Part shown: positions 1 through 5,881 of the stretch, piece after piece
Numbering within the stretch: position 1 is the first letter of the stretch
Layout: each line of letters starts with the position of its first letter
Assembly (NCBI GenBank): GCA_031269415.1
Contig: JAISZF010000012.1
Location: 1 to 13,206, forward strand
Reading direction: 5' to 3'
DNA length: 13,206 nucleotides
Source: Clostridiales bacterium
GTDB taxonomy: Bacteria; Bacillota; Clostridia; Lachnospirales; WQUN01
Notes under the pieces: generated by a model
Database searches by the model: none
Seen by the model: only the letters and a program-made list of their open reading frames with translations
Told to the model about the DNA's origin: nothing
Made by a program: the position numbers and the translations under genes

Positions 1-792
1 TGCGCCATGGGCATAAACGGCACGGATGTCGCCAAAGGCGCGGCGGACATGGTCCTGACGGACGACAACTTCGCCACAATCGTTAAGGCTGTGCGAGAGG
101 GCAGGGGCATATACGCGAACATCCGCAAGTCTGTGCATTTTCTGCTGTCCAGCAATATCGGGGAGATTATGACGATTTTTGTCTCATTATTGGTTGGATG
201 GAGTACGCCGCTTTTGGCGATTCATCTGCTGTGGATAAACCTGGTAACCGATTCCCTGCCGGCCATAGCGCTCGGAATGGATCCCTCGGCGGAAGACATA
301 ATGCGACATAAACCGCGCGATAACAAGGGCAGTCTCTTTGCGGGGGGACTCTGGGGACGTATAGCCATCGAGGGGCTCATGATAGGATTTCTCGCGCTGA
401 CCGCCTTCGGTATCGGGGCCGTATATTTCGACAATCCGGACAGCCATTTTATAGCCAGCACCATGTGTTTCGCTACACTCTCCATTTCACAACTGGTACA
501 CGCGTTCAATATGCGAAGCGACGAGTCTATATTCAGCATAGACATATTGGGGAACAAATATCTGATCGGCGCGCTGTTCGTCGGAGTTATCATGCAGGCG
601 TCGGTTATTCAAATCCCGTATCTCAACAAGATATTTAAGGTAGCGCCGCTGAGCGGGCGGGAGTGGTTTGCCGTGGCGATCCTCTCACTGATGCCGGTTA
701 TATTGGTGGAAACACAGAAATGGCTTAACAGACTCATGGAAAAGAGCGGAAAAAACCGTAAATATCTGTCTGTAAATAATTCGGCATATTAA
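1..792 (+). CDS. P-type Ca2+-transporting ATPase, C-terminal part (5' end outside window)
   Basis: The reading frame is open from the first base, so the methionine codon at 7 is internal and the gene begins upstream. The first residues, GTDVAKGAADMVLTDDNF, are the end of the P-domain hinge that follows the GDGxNDxPAL motif of P-type ATPases. The rest is the membrane half, M5 to M10. Counting from the Met at 7, M5 carries SSNIGEI (N50, E53) and M6 carries NLVTDSLPA (N78, T81, D82), the positions that bind Ca2+ in type IIA pumps. The M8 region has Gln (LSISQLVHAFNMRS) where SERCA has Glu, as is usual in bacterial relatives. The likely role is ATP-driven Ca2+ efflux at the cytoplasmic membrane. 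The A and N domains, the phosphorylated Asp and M1-M4 are not in view, so exact ion specificity is inferred. No clear terminator follows the stop. Confidence 0.93.
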   Translation, partial: CAMGINGTDVAKGAADMVLTDDNFATIVKAVREGRGIYANIRKSVHFLLSSNIGEIMTIFVSLLVGWSTPLLAIHLLWINLVTDSLPAIALGMDPSAEDIMRHKPRDNKGSLFAGGLWGRIAIEGLMIGFLALTAFGIGAVYFDNPDSHFIASTMCFATLSISQLVHAFNMRSDESIFSIDILGNKYLIGALFVGVIMQASVIQIPYLNKIFKVAPLSGREWFAVAILSLMPVILVETQKWLNRLMEKSGKNRKYLSVNNSAY

Positions 793-812
793 ATTATTTT
801 AAGACTCAAAAG

Positions 813-836
813 TTTTTATTTAGATTTTTATTTAGA
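813..836 (+). repeat. Perfect 12-bp tandem direct repeat upstream of the peptide promoter
   Basis: TTTTTATTTAGA occurs twice with no spacer (813-824 and 825-836), ending 6 bases before the -35 box at 843. A repeat period near one helical turn, in phase upstream of -35, fits an activator binding site or an UP-like A+T element. Which of these it is cannot be told from sequence alone. Confidence 0.6.
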
Positions 837-842
837 TTATTG

Positions 843-871
843 TTGACAAGTTTTCTATTTTATACTATAAT
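843..871 (+). promoter_or_regulatory. SigA-type promoter of the three-peptide cassette
   Basis: TTGACA at 843-848 and TATAAT at 866-871 are both exact consensus hexamers with a 17-base spacer. Transcription should start near 878, giving a leader of about 60 bases before the first peptide gene. An overlapping TATACT at 861-866 has a 12-base spacer and is unlikely to be the -10. A promoter this close to consensus predicts strong expression unless it is repressed. Confidence 0.85.
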
Positions 872-884
872 CATTTCGTAAAGG

Positions 885-903
885 GGAAAATATTTCATTT
901 TCC
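885..903 (+). other. Stem-loop near the 5' end of the peptide mRNA
   Basis: GGAAAAT (885-891) pairs with ATTTTCC (897-903) around an ATTTC loop. It lies just downstream of the predicted transcription start and upstream of the ribosome binding site. It could protect the 5' end of the mRNA or be a protein-binding dyad; the function is inferred. Confidence 0.4.
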
Positions 904-937
904 GAATTACAGAATATCATTAGAGGAGGGGGACATC

Positions 938-1165
938 TTGAAAAATGAATTGATTGGCAAGGGCTTCACCGAACTCAGGGAGTATGAGTCTATTCATATC
1001 AGTGGCGGCAGTATTTTCAGCACTCTCATGGACGGCGTCGTCAATACTGTTAGCGAGTTAACCGGCCACGGTACTCCCGTTAGCAATCTGTTCTACTTAG
1101 GCGTGGGCATAATCGAATGGGTTGCTCGTCCGATTTATCAGTTGTTGGGTTTGAAGTACAGATAA
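938..1165 (+). CDS. Double-glycine-leader peptide A (bacteriocin or signal-peptide precursor)
   Basis: A 75-residue precursor starting at a TTG (938) preceded by a strong GAGGAGGGGG ribosome binding site at 923-932. The TTG start is chosen because the protein then begins MKNELIGKGF, exactly like its two downstream paralogs. The leader is 24 residues and ends in ISGG, matching the ELxxxExxxISGG pattern removed by C39-peptidase ABC exporters. The predicted 51-residue core starts SIFS, is hydrophobic, has no Cys, and ends PIYQLLGLKYR. It is the first gene of a three-gene cassette under a consensus promoter. Likely role: exported, unmodified peptide (class II bacteriocin-like or pheromone). I do not recognise a named family, and no transporter or immunity gene is adjacent. 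Confidence 0.8.
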   Translation: MKNELIGKGFTELREYESIHISGGSIFSTLMDGVVNTVSELTGHGTPVSNLFYLGVGIIEWVARPIYQLLGLKYR

Positions 1166-1208
1166 CACAATCTGTTTTTTGATTTGATTTAATGAGAGGA
1201 GAGTTATC

Positions 1209-1439
1209 ATGAAAAATGAATTAATCGGCAAGGGCTTCCAGGAGCTTAGCGTGGATGAAGCCGAGAACATCAGCGGAGGAAGTATCTTCAGTAGCGTGCT
1301 TGGCATTATTAGCGGCGCTTTTAGCTCCATAACAGGTATTACGGGCGCTACTCAAGTTAACCAGAAAGCGCAGGGTATTTTGGATATTATCGCTAAAATC
1401 GCGTCGCCAATCTATTCGCTGTTCGGCCTGAGATTCTGA
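1209..1439 (+). CDS. Double-glycine-leader peptide B
   Basis: A 76-residue paralog of peptide A, 43 bases downstream, with an AGAGGAGAG ribosome binding site just before its ATG. The 24-residue leader opens MKNELIGKGF and ends NISGG. The predicted 52-residue core opens SIFS and closes PIYSLFGLRF. The middle is rich in Gly, Ser, Ile and Ala and includes GIISG, a GxxxG helix-packing motif like those in two-peptide bacteriocins, and two TG steps. It contains no Cys and few charges (mostly Lys/Arg), so membrane insertion is plausible. It is probably co-transcribed with A and C. Function is inferred from leader type and composition only. Confidence 0.82.
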   Translation: MKNELIGKGFQELSVDEAENISGGSIFSSVLGIISGAFSSITGITGATQVNQKAQGILDIIAKIASPIYSLFGLRF

Positions 1440-1472
1440 TAGGCAACAGTTACATATCGGGGGAGAATTCAA

Positions 1473-1688
1473 ATGAAAAATGAGTTGATAGGCAAGGGGT
1501 TTTCGGAACTCACCGCGGACGAGTCCACCAGTGTCCGCGGCGGCAGCATTTTCAGCGATGTGCTGGACATAATCGCGTCCGTGTTTAAGGACAAAAGCAA
1601 TGTTCTTTCAGTCTTGGACATAGTCGAGCAGATCGCCGCTCCAATCTATGCACTCTTTGGGCTTAATTTCAGATCCTCAAAGGCGTAG
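1473..1688 (+). CDS. Double-glycine-leader peptide C
   Basis: A 71-residue third paralog, 33 bases after peptide B, with a GGGGGAG ribosome binding site. The leader opens MKNELIGKGF and ends VRGG, where Arg replaces the Ser seen at the -3 position in A and B. The 47-residue predicted core opens SIFSDVLDII and carries PIYALFGLNFR near its end, followed by a short SSKA tail that the other two lack. The middle is shorter and more acidic (several Asp plus Glu). It contains no Cys. It is the last gene of the cassette, with a terminator directly downstream. The charge contrast with B could suit a multi-peptide system, but that is inference. Confidence 0.82.
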   Translation: MKNELIGKGFSELTADESTSVRGGSIFSDVLDIIASVFKDKSNVLSVLDIVEQIAAPIYALFGLNFRSSKA

Positions 1689-1711
1689 TTTGCGAGGTAA
1701 CACGAAAAGAA

Positions 1712-1752
1712 ACGGAAGTCCGACCTCTCCGCGGTCCGGCTTCCGTTTTTTT
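1712..1752. terminator. Intrinsic terminator shared by the peptide cassette and convergent fba
   Basis: ACGGAAG (1712-1718), CCG and ACC pair with GGT, CGG and CTTCCGT (1740-1746), with one-base bulges at 1719 and 1736 and a 7-base loop. Seven T follow on the plus strand (1746-1752). On the minus strand the complementary arm is followed by a T-rich stretch (TTTCTTTTC), so it can also end fba transcription. Confidence 0.8.
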
Positions 1753-1757
1753 GATAT

Positions 1758-2705
1758 TTATAACATTGAGTCCGTAGACCCCAGCACGTCCGCGATCTTG
1801 GCCTTAACCATATCCTCGATAAACGCCCTGGCGTCCCCGAGGTAGCCGCGCGGGTCGAATGACGAGGGCTTTTCGCCGAAATGCCTGCGCAGCGCGGCGG
1901 TCATCGCCAGGCGGATATCCGTATCCATATTGATCTTGCAAACGGCCATGGACGCCGCTTTGCGCAGCATTTCATTGGGAATGCCCTTGGCGCCGTCTAT
2001 CTTGCCGCCGTATTTATTGCAAATCGCCACGCATTCCGGGTCGACGGACGACGCGCCGTGAAGCACGATAGGATAGCCATGGAAACCGGATGCCTCCAGT
2101 TTTTCAGTGATAACCGCCAAACGGTCGAAATCCAGTTTGGCTTCGCCCTTGAATTTATACGCGCCGTGGCTGGTGCCGATGGCTATAGCCAGTGAGTCCA
2201 CGCCTGTGCGTGAAACAAAATCCAGAGCTTGATCGGGATCCGTGTATGTCGCGTTCGCGGCGGACACGTTCACCTCATCCTCCACGCCGGCGAGTTTCCC
2301 TAATTCCGCTTCTACCACGACGCCTTTGGAATGGGCGTATTCTACCACTTCTTTCGTCTTCGCCACATTTTCCTCATATTCGTAATGCGACCCGTCGAAC
2401 ATTACGGAGGTAAACCCGTTTTCTATACAATACTTGGCGGTTTCAAAATCCGGGCCGTGATCCAGGTGAAGCGCCATGTCTATGCCTGTCTCGTCCACGG
2501 CGGCGTCAACCATGCCCTTGAGGTATTTCGCGCCCGCGTAATTCAGCGCGCTGCGGGAAACCTGCAGTATAACCGCGGAATTATAAGCCTTCGCGCCGCG
2601 GGTAATGGCCTGGATGATCTCCATGTCATTGATGTTGAAAGCCCCTATGGCGAACTTCCCCCTAAAGGCTTTGTCAAACATTTCTTTGGTTGTAACTAAA
2701 GCCAT
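1758..2705 (-). CDS. fba: Class II fructose-bisphosphate aldolase
   Basis: A 315-residue cytoplasmic glycolytic and gluconeogenic enzyme that interconverts fructose 1,6-bisphosphate with dihydroxyacetone phosphate and glyceraldehyde 3-phosphate, using Zn2+. Family motifs are in order: LHLDHG at 79-84 (catalytic D82, zinc ligand H83), MFDGSHYEYEEN at 102-113, EAELGKLAGVED at 132-143 (E134), GTSHGAYK at 177-184 (H180), LHGASS at 215-220 (H216), and NMDTDIR at 259-265. Length is normal for the family. The ATG at 2705 is supported by AAAGGGGA about 5 bases upstream on the minus strand. The gene is monocistronic, convergent with the peptide cassette and divergent from the putative 6S RNA. A tagatose-bisphosphate or other class II aldolase is possible but less likely. 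Confidence 0.93.
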   Translation of the reverse strand: MALVTTKEMFDKAFRGKFAIGAFNINDMEIIQAITRGAKAYNSAVILQVSRSALNYAGAKYLKGMVDAAVDETGIDMALHLDHGPDFETAKYCIENGFTSVMFDGSHYEYEENVAKTKEVVEYAHSKGVVVEAELGKLAGVEDEVNVSAANATYTDPDQALDFVSRTGVDSLAIAIGTSHGAYKFKGEAKLDFDRLAVITEKLEASGFHGYPIVLHGASSVDPECVAICNKYGGKIDGAKGIPNEMLRKAASMAVCKINMDTDIRLAMTAALRRHFGEKPSSFDPRGYLGDARAFIEDMVKAKIADVLGSTDSML

Positions 2706-2782
2706 AACAATCCCCTTTCAGTATAGCGTTGATAATTGCTGTGTTTAAATCTTCGGAGGCGATAAATCCGCCGCTTGGACGT

Positions 2783-2811
2783 ATTATAACAAATCTTTTC
2801 AGTTATGGAAA
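2783..2811 (-). promoter_or_regulatory. Predicted SigA promoter of fba
   Basis: Read on the minus strand, TATAAT (2788-2783) is preceded by TGT, which gives an extended -10 (TGnTATAAT). The -35 is TTTCCA (2811-2806), 4 of 6 consensus positions, with a 17-base spacer. The predicted start lies about 70 bases upstream of the fba ATG. Confidence 0.7.
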
Positions 2812-2818
2812 GCCCTGT

Positions 2819-2829
2819 GCCGTAACGGC
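2819..2829. repeat. GCCGTAACGGC dyad between the fba and 6S-candidate promoters
   Basis: An 11-base perfect inverted repeat (GCCGT-A-ACGGC) lies just upstream of the fba -35 and about 50 bases upstream of the divergent plus-strand promoter. It is a possible operator, but too short to exclude chance. Confidence 0.25.
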
Positions 2830-2877
2830 TGTTAGATAATTTTTACTCCAATGGCAGAAAAACTATGATATAAACGC

Positions 2878-2906
2878 TTGCGATATTCCGCCATTATGTT
2901 TATAAT
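2878..2906 (+). promoter_or_regulatory. Predicted SigA promoter of the candidate 6S RNA
   Basis: TTGCGA (2878-2883, 4 of 6 consensus positions) and an exact TATAAT (2901-2906) are separated by 17 bases. The predicted start is near 2913. No coding frame begins downstream until 3189, and the intervening 240 bases are structured, which fits an RNA gene. Confidence 0.7.
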
Positions 2907-2912
2907 ATAACT

Positions 2913-3116
2913 AAAGCGGCGGTTCAACAGGCATCTGTTCCGAACTCTGACCGCGAAGCTCCTGAGACGTTCGATAACCTATAATTTTGAACCTACAGAT
3001 GGAAAATGGGAGTCCAATATTTGAGTACCTGCGCCAGGCCGCAAGCTAATTCCCTTTGGGCGGCGGAAGGCGTCAGCTATTCGTGCGGACACCCCCCTAG
3101 CGCGAGCTAGGTGTCA
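2913..3116 (+). ncRNA. ssrS: Candidate 6S RNA (RNA polymerase regulator)
   Basis: A non-coding stretch downstream of its own promoter can fold like 6S RNA, the long hairpin with a central bubble that mimics an open promoter and traps housekeeping RNA polymerase. The closing stem pairs CCGC 2951-2954 with GCGG 3085-3088, GAA 2955-2957 with TTC 3080-3082, GCT 2958-2960 with AGC 3075-3077, and GACG 2966-2969 with CGTC 3071-3074. An apical helix pairs GGGA 3008-3011 with TCCC 3051-3054. From memory, CTCCTGAGACGTTCG (2959-2973) resembles the 5' arm of E. coli 6S, and GGGCGGCGG (3058-3066) resembles its 3' side. CCTATAATTTTGAACC resembles the bubble strand of Firmicute 6S RNAs. The 5' and 3' ends are uncertain; mature ends may lie closer to 2950 and 3090. 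Another structured RNA class cannot be excluded without a covariance search. Confidence 0.6.
3088..3115 (+). other. GNRA-capped hairpin at the 3' edge of the candidate 6S RNA
   Basis: GACAC (3088-3092) and CTAGC (3097-3101) pair with GCTAG (3106-3110) and GTGTC (3111-3115), with a CCCC bulge and a GCGA tetraloop of the GNRA type. No T-run follows directly (AAAATATAGG). A run of seven T lies further on at 3142-3148, after a weak GCC/GGC helix. The hairpin may mark or protect the RNA 3' end rather than terminate transcription on its own. Confidence 0.45.
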
Positions 3117-3188
3117 AAATATAGGACCGGCGCCTTGGGGCTTTTTTTATCGTTTCGCGATGGATTTTATTTCATAGGATGGTTGAAT

Positions 3189-3722
3189 ATGTCCGAAATC
3201 TTATTGGCGCGCGCCCGAAAAGGGGACAAAGACGCGTTTGGTCAGCTTATATATCCCTACGAGAGGCTGATATATAATATCGCCTGTAAATACATGGGCA
3301 ATGCCGAGGACGCGAAGGATACGGCCCAGGAGGCAATGCTGAAGATATACCTGAATATAAAATCCTGCCGATCATACGCGACTTTTAAGGCTTGGTCCGC
3401 GAAGATCACCGTTAACGCCTCGCTGGACGCGCTGCGCAAACGCGCGCGCAAAAGCGCCGAGACATTGGAAGAGCATCAGGCTCCCGAAACGGACGAGCCT
3501 GAACATACGGCGATAATCAACGAAGACGTCAGGAACTTGAAAGACGCGATAAACGCGCTGGGTGAAGATCAGCGCACACTGATAATTCTGCGCGATCTGG
3601 AGGGTTTCAGTTACGCGGAACTGGCGGAAACGACAGGCGCCGCCTTGGGGACGGTAAAGAGCAGATTGTCGCGCGCTAGATTGGCCCTTCGGGAACAAAT
3701 AGATAAATCCTGGCGTCTGTAG
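3189..3722 (+). CDS. ECF-family RNA polymerase sigma factor
   Basis: A 177-residue sigma-70 family protein of the short ECF type. Region 2 spans about residues 5-88 and includes the core-binding stretch YNIACKYMGNAEDAKDTAQEA and the -10 recognition segment around FKAWSAKITVNASLD. Region 4 spans about 118-170, with LGEDQRTLIILRDLEGFSY and the helix-turn-helix AELAETTGAALGTVKSRLSR. The start chosen is ATG 3189 (MSEILLARARKGD), which matches the usual ECF N-terminus and has AGGATGG upstream. An in-frame GTG at 3111 would add 26 non-homologous residues and run into the structured RNA. The next gene encodes a zinc-finger anti-sigma factor 21 bases downstream, the standard sigma/anti-sigma arrangement. 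It presumably directs an envelope-response regulon that includes this operon. Confidence 0.93.
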   Translation: MSEILLARARKGDKDAFGQLIYPYERLIYNIACKYMGNAEDAKDTAQEAMLKIYLNIKSCRSYATFKAWSAKITVNASLDALRKRARKSAETLEEHQAPETDEPEHTAIINEDVRNLKDAINALGEDQRTLIILRDLEGFSYAELAETTGAALGTVKSRLSRARLALREQIDKSWRL

Positions 3723-3743
3723 TAATGAAAGGAGGAGAAGAAA

Positions 3744-4943
3744 ATGCTGGACTGCGATAAAGTGACGGAACTCATCCCCCTGTATATTGACAATGAATTG
3801 AGCGAAGAGGAACGCGCGGGCGTTGAGGGGCACTTAGCGTCATGCGGGCCGTGCAAGGCGCGCTATGAGGAGATGTGTTCTTTAATGAGCGCGCTGTACG
3901 GCATAGAGGACGAAGCGCTGCCTGAAGGCTTTCACGATGAATTTATGGAGAAACTGCGCGGGCAGGCTAAACCCGAATCCGTGTTCACGCGCTGGAATTA
4001 TAAGGCGATGGCCCGCGCGGGCGCGTACGCCGCAGCCGCGATTATAGCCGTCAGCGCGGTATCCGTCGGTGTTTCAGCCTTGTTAAGCTTTGATGAGCGG
4101 ACGGCTGAAAGCGACGCGGGGGCGGTAACGCAGCCGCAAGCCAAATTGGACCAGCCCGCTGAATATGCCATGAACGCGGCGGCCCCCGCCCCCGCCGCGG
4201 AGAACGCCGTCGAGATCGTTCCCGCTGACAGAGCCGAACGTGATTTGGCACAGGATCCCATAGCCTCGTCGATAACTTATTACAATATAGAGCTGACGGT
4301 TGAAGACATTCAGGAAACCATGGATCAAATATCTCGGTTAAGCGGCACGCAGGTCAGTATGAATAAGACGGCGCCTCCATATGATGGCGCGCAAGGTTCC
4401 GCTTTTATTACCAGAAGGGTGTCGGCTCAGGAATTTGAGATAGTCAAAGACAGGCTGCGCTCGCTGGGTTCCGCGATGAACGAGTCCGAATCCAAAGAGA
4501 GCAGGTCGCGGCAATTGTCGGATCTGCGGGCGAGGCTTGCCGCTAAGGAAGCGGAAAAGGATCGGCTGCTAAATCTGCTGGGAATGAGCGGCGAACTGGA
4601 CGTCCTGGTCCGGGTTGAGTCCAGGCTGAACAGCGTCGCCGACGAAAGCGATAACCTGAACGCCCAGATACGGGATATCAATCGGGAGATCGGCCAGCCA
4701 TACCTGAACATTCAGATCTATAACGTCGCCTACGATCAGCCGGCCCCGCCGAAGCAAGGGCTTGGAGCGAGAATGGCTAACAGTTTCAAGGAGTCGGTTA
4801 ACAGTACGGTCAAGTTTATGCAGAACCTGCTGCTGTTCGTGGTTTCAGCTGCTGTCCCGACGGCGGTTTGCGTGATATTGGCCGCGCTGATCTTTATACT
4901 GGTCAGACGAGCGGTAAAGAAGCGAAGGGGGCGTCAGCAATGA
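3744..4943 (+). CDS. Membrane anti-sigma factor: zf-HC2 zinc finger fused to DUF4349
   Basis: A 399-residue protein with a GGAGGAG ribosome binding site. The N-terminus is an RsiW-type anti-sigma domain: C4, then H30-x3-C34-x2-C37 (HLASCGPC), followed by a helix, expected to bind the sigma factor in the cytoplasm. A membrane segment spans about 92-115, then a Pro/Ala-rich linker to about 172. A DUF4349 domain follows from about 174 to 390, with a charged coiled coil at 255-315 and LNIQIYNV near its end. A second membrane segment (362-388) leads to a KKRRGR tail. The predicted topology puts both termini inside and DUF4349 outside. The fusion suggests that DUF4349 is the sensor or partner-binding part controlling sigma release. 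Its stop overlaps the next gene's start (ATGA). Confidence 0.9.
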   Translation: MLDCDKVTELIPLYIDNELSEEERAGVEGHLASCGPCKARYEEMCSLMSALYGIEDEALPEGFHDEFMEKLRGQAKPESVFTRWNYKAMARAGAYAAAAIIAVSAVSVGVSALLSFDERTAESDAGAVTQPQAKLDQPAEYAMNAAAPAPAAENAVEIVPADRAERDLAQDPIASSITYYNIELTVEDIQETMDQISRLSGTQVSMNKTAPPYDGAQGSAFITRRVSAQEFEIVKDRLRSLGSAMNESESKESRSRQLSDLRARLAAKEAEKDRLLNLLGMSGELDVLVRVESRLNSVADESDNLNAQIRDINREIGQPYLNIQIYNVAYDQPAPPKQGLGARMANSFKESVNSTVKFMQNLLLFVVSAAVPTAVCVILAALIFILVRRAVKKRRGRQQ

Positions 4944-5881
4944 AAAAAATTTGGATTCTCTCCGCTGTTTTCGTTTTAATCTGGACCGCCGCGTGCGGTT
5001 CGGGAGGCCAGGCGGCGTCGCCTCAGGCGAGCGCCGCGCCCTACGCCGCTTCCAGTAATAGCGCCGTCGATCAATACATGGAATCGAAAGTTTATGACGC
5101 AAGCTTTGCGGAGGCGGCGACGCCCGAATACTCGAAAGCGCAGATGGACGGCGGCTACACGAGCATGGCGGTGGCGGGGGAACTCAGGCCGGATAAGATT
5201 ATCAAGTCGGGTACGGTCGAGCTGTCCACGGAGCGTTTTGACGGCGATAAAGTCCGGCTGGAATCGCTGACGCGGGAAACGGGCGGGTTCATCGAGAGTT
5301 CCAGCGTATACAATACGGGATACAACAGACGTTATGAAGCCGTGCTGCGCGTACCCGGCGAACGTTTCGCGGATATGAAGGCCGCCGTCGAGGCGACAGG
5401 TAAATTACTGTCGTCAAATGAGAATGCGGAAAACGTTACCGGACAATACTATGATATGGAAGGTAGGCTTAAGACGAAGCGCGTGGAGGAAGAGCGCATC
5501 CTCGAAATGATAGAAAAGGCGGAAAACGTTGAGACGCTTTTAACATTGGAGGAGTACTTGGGCAGGGTCCGCACGGATATTGAGCTGTTGGAAAGCCAAA
5601 TGAAAGACATTGACAGCCTGTCGTCATATTCCACGCTTCGCGTGTATCTGACAGAGGGCGTGAATGTCAAGCTCATGGCGGATACCGGCAATTTCGGCCA
5701 GAGGCTTTGGCAGAGCTTCAAATCATCCGCGGGCGGTACGGCCGCGTTCTTTGAAAACGTGCTCGTGTTTCTCGCGGGAGCGGCAATCCCCCTCGCGCTG
5801 ATTGCCCTGCTGGTATTTATAGTTATTACGGCCTATAAGAAGCGTAACGGTTTTGGAAGAAAGGAGAGGATGGGTCAATGA
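4940..5881 (+). CDS. DUF4349-domain lipoprotein
   Basis: A 313-residue lipoprotein starting at ATG 4940, which overlaps the anti-sigma stop (ATGA) and has AGGGGG about 9 bases upstream. This start gives a clean lipoprotein signal, MKKIWILSAVFVLIWTAAC, with lipobox Cys19; the in-frame GTG at 4868 would bury it. A low-complexity Ala/Ser linker follows, then DUF4349 from about 85 to 298: a beta-rich part (IIKSGTVELST, RYEAVLRVPGERF), a coiled coil (about 170-230), LSSYSTLRVYLTE, a C-terminal membrane helix (273-298) and a basic tail. It shares this domain with the preceding anti-sigma factor, so the two may pair through their coiled coils. Biochemical function of DUF4349 is unknown to me; a role in envelope sensing is inferred from context. 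Confidence 0.9.
   Translation: MKKIWILSAVFVLIWTAACGSGGQAASPQASAAPYAASSNSAVDQYMESKVYDASFAEAATPEYSKAQMDGGYTSMAVAGELRPDKIIKSGTVELSTERFDGDKVRLESLTRETGGFIESSSVYNTGYNRRYEAVLRVPGERFADMKAAVEATGKLLSSNENAENVTGQYYDMEGRLKTKRVEEERILEMIEKAENVETLLTLEEYLGRVRTDIELLESQMKDIDSLSSYSTLRVYLTEGVNVKLMADTGNFGQRLWQSFKSSAGGTAAFFENVLVFLAGAAIPLALIALLVFIVITAYKKRNGFGRKERMGQ

Noticed and set aside
1648..1845. Plus-strand frame across the end of peptide C, the terminator and the fba end
   Set aside because: It spans a terminator hairpin, overlaps two supported genes and has no ribosome binding site.
2757..2774. GGCG/CGCC short hairpin in the fba leader as a riboswitch
   Set aside because: Only a 4-bp stem with no conserved riboswitch core in the approximately 70-base leader.
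3088..3115. Hairpin as a complete rho-independent terminator
   Set aside because: It is not followed directly by a T-run on either strand, so it is listed only as a hairpin.
3111..3188. N-terminal extension of the sigma factor from GTG 3111
   Set aside because: The extra 26 residues do not resemble ECF N-termini, have no good ribosome binding site, and overlap the hairpin at the end of the candidate RNA; ATG 3189 gives a standard start.
4868..4939. GTG 4868 as start of the DUF4349 lipoprotein
   Set aside because: It would place 24 residues before a perfect lipoprotein signal peptide and overlap the anti-sigma gene by 76 bases; ATG 4940 with the ATGA overlap is far better.
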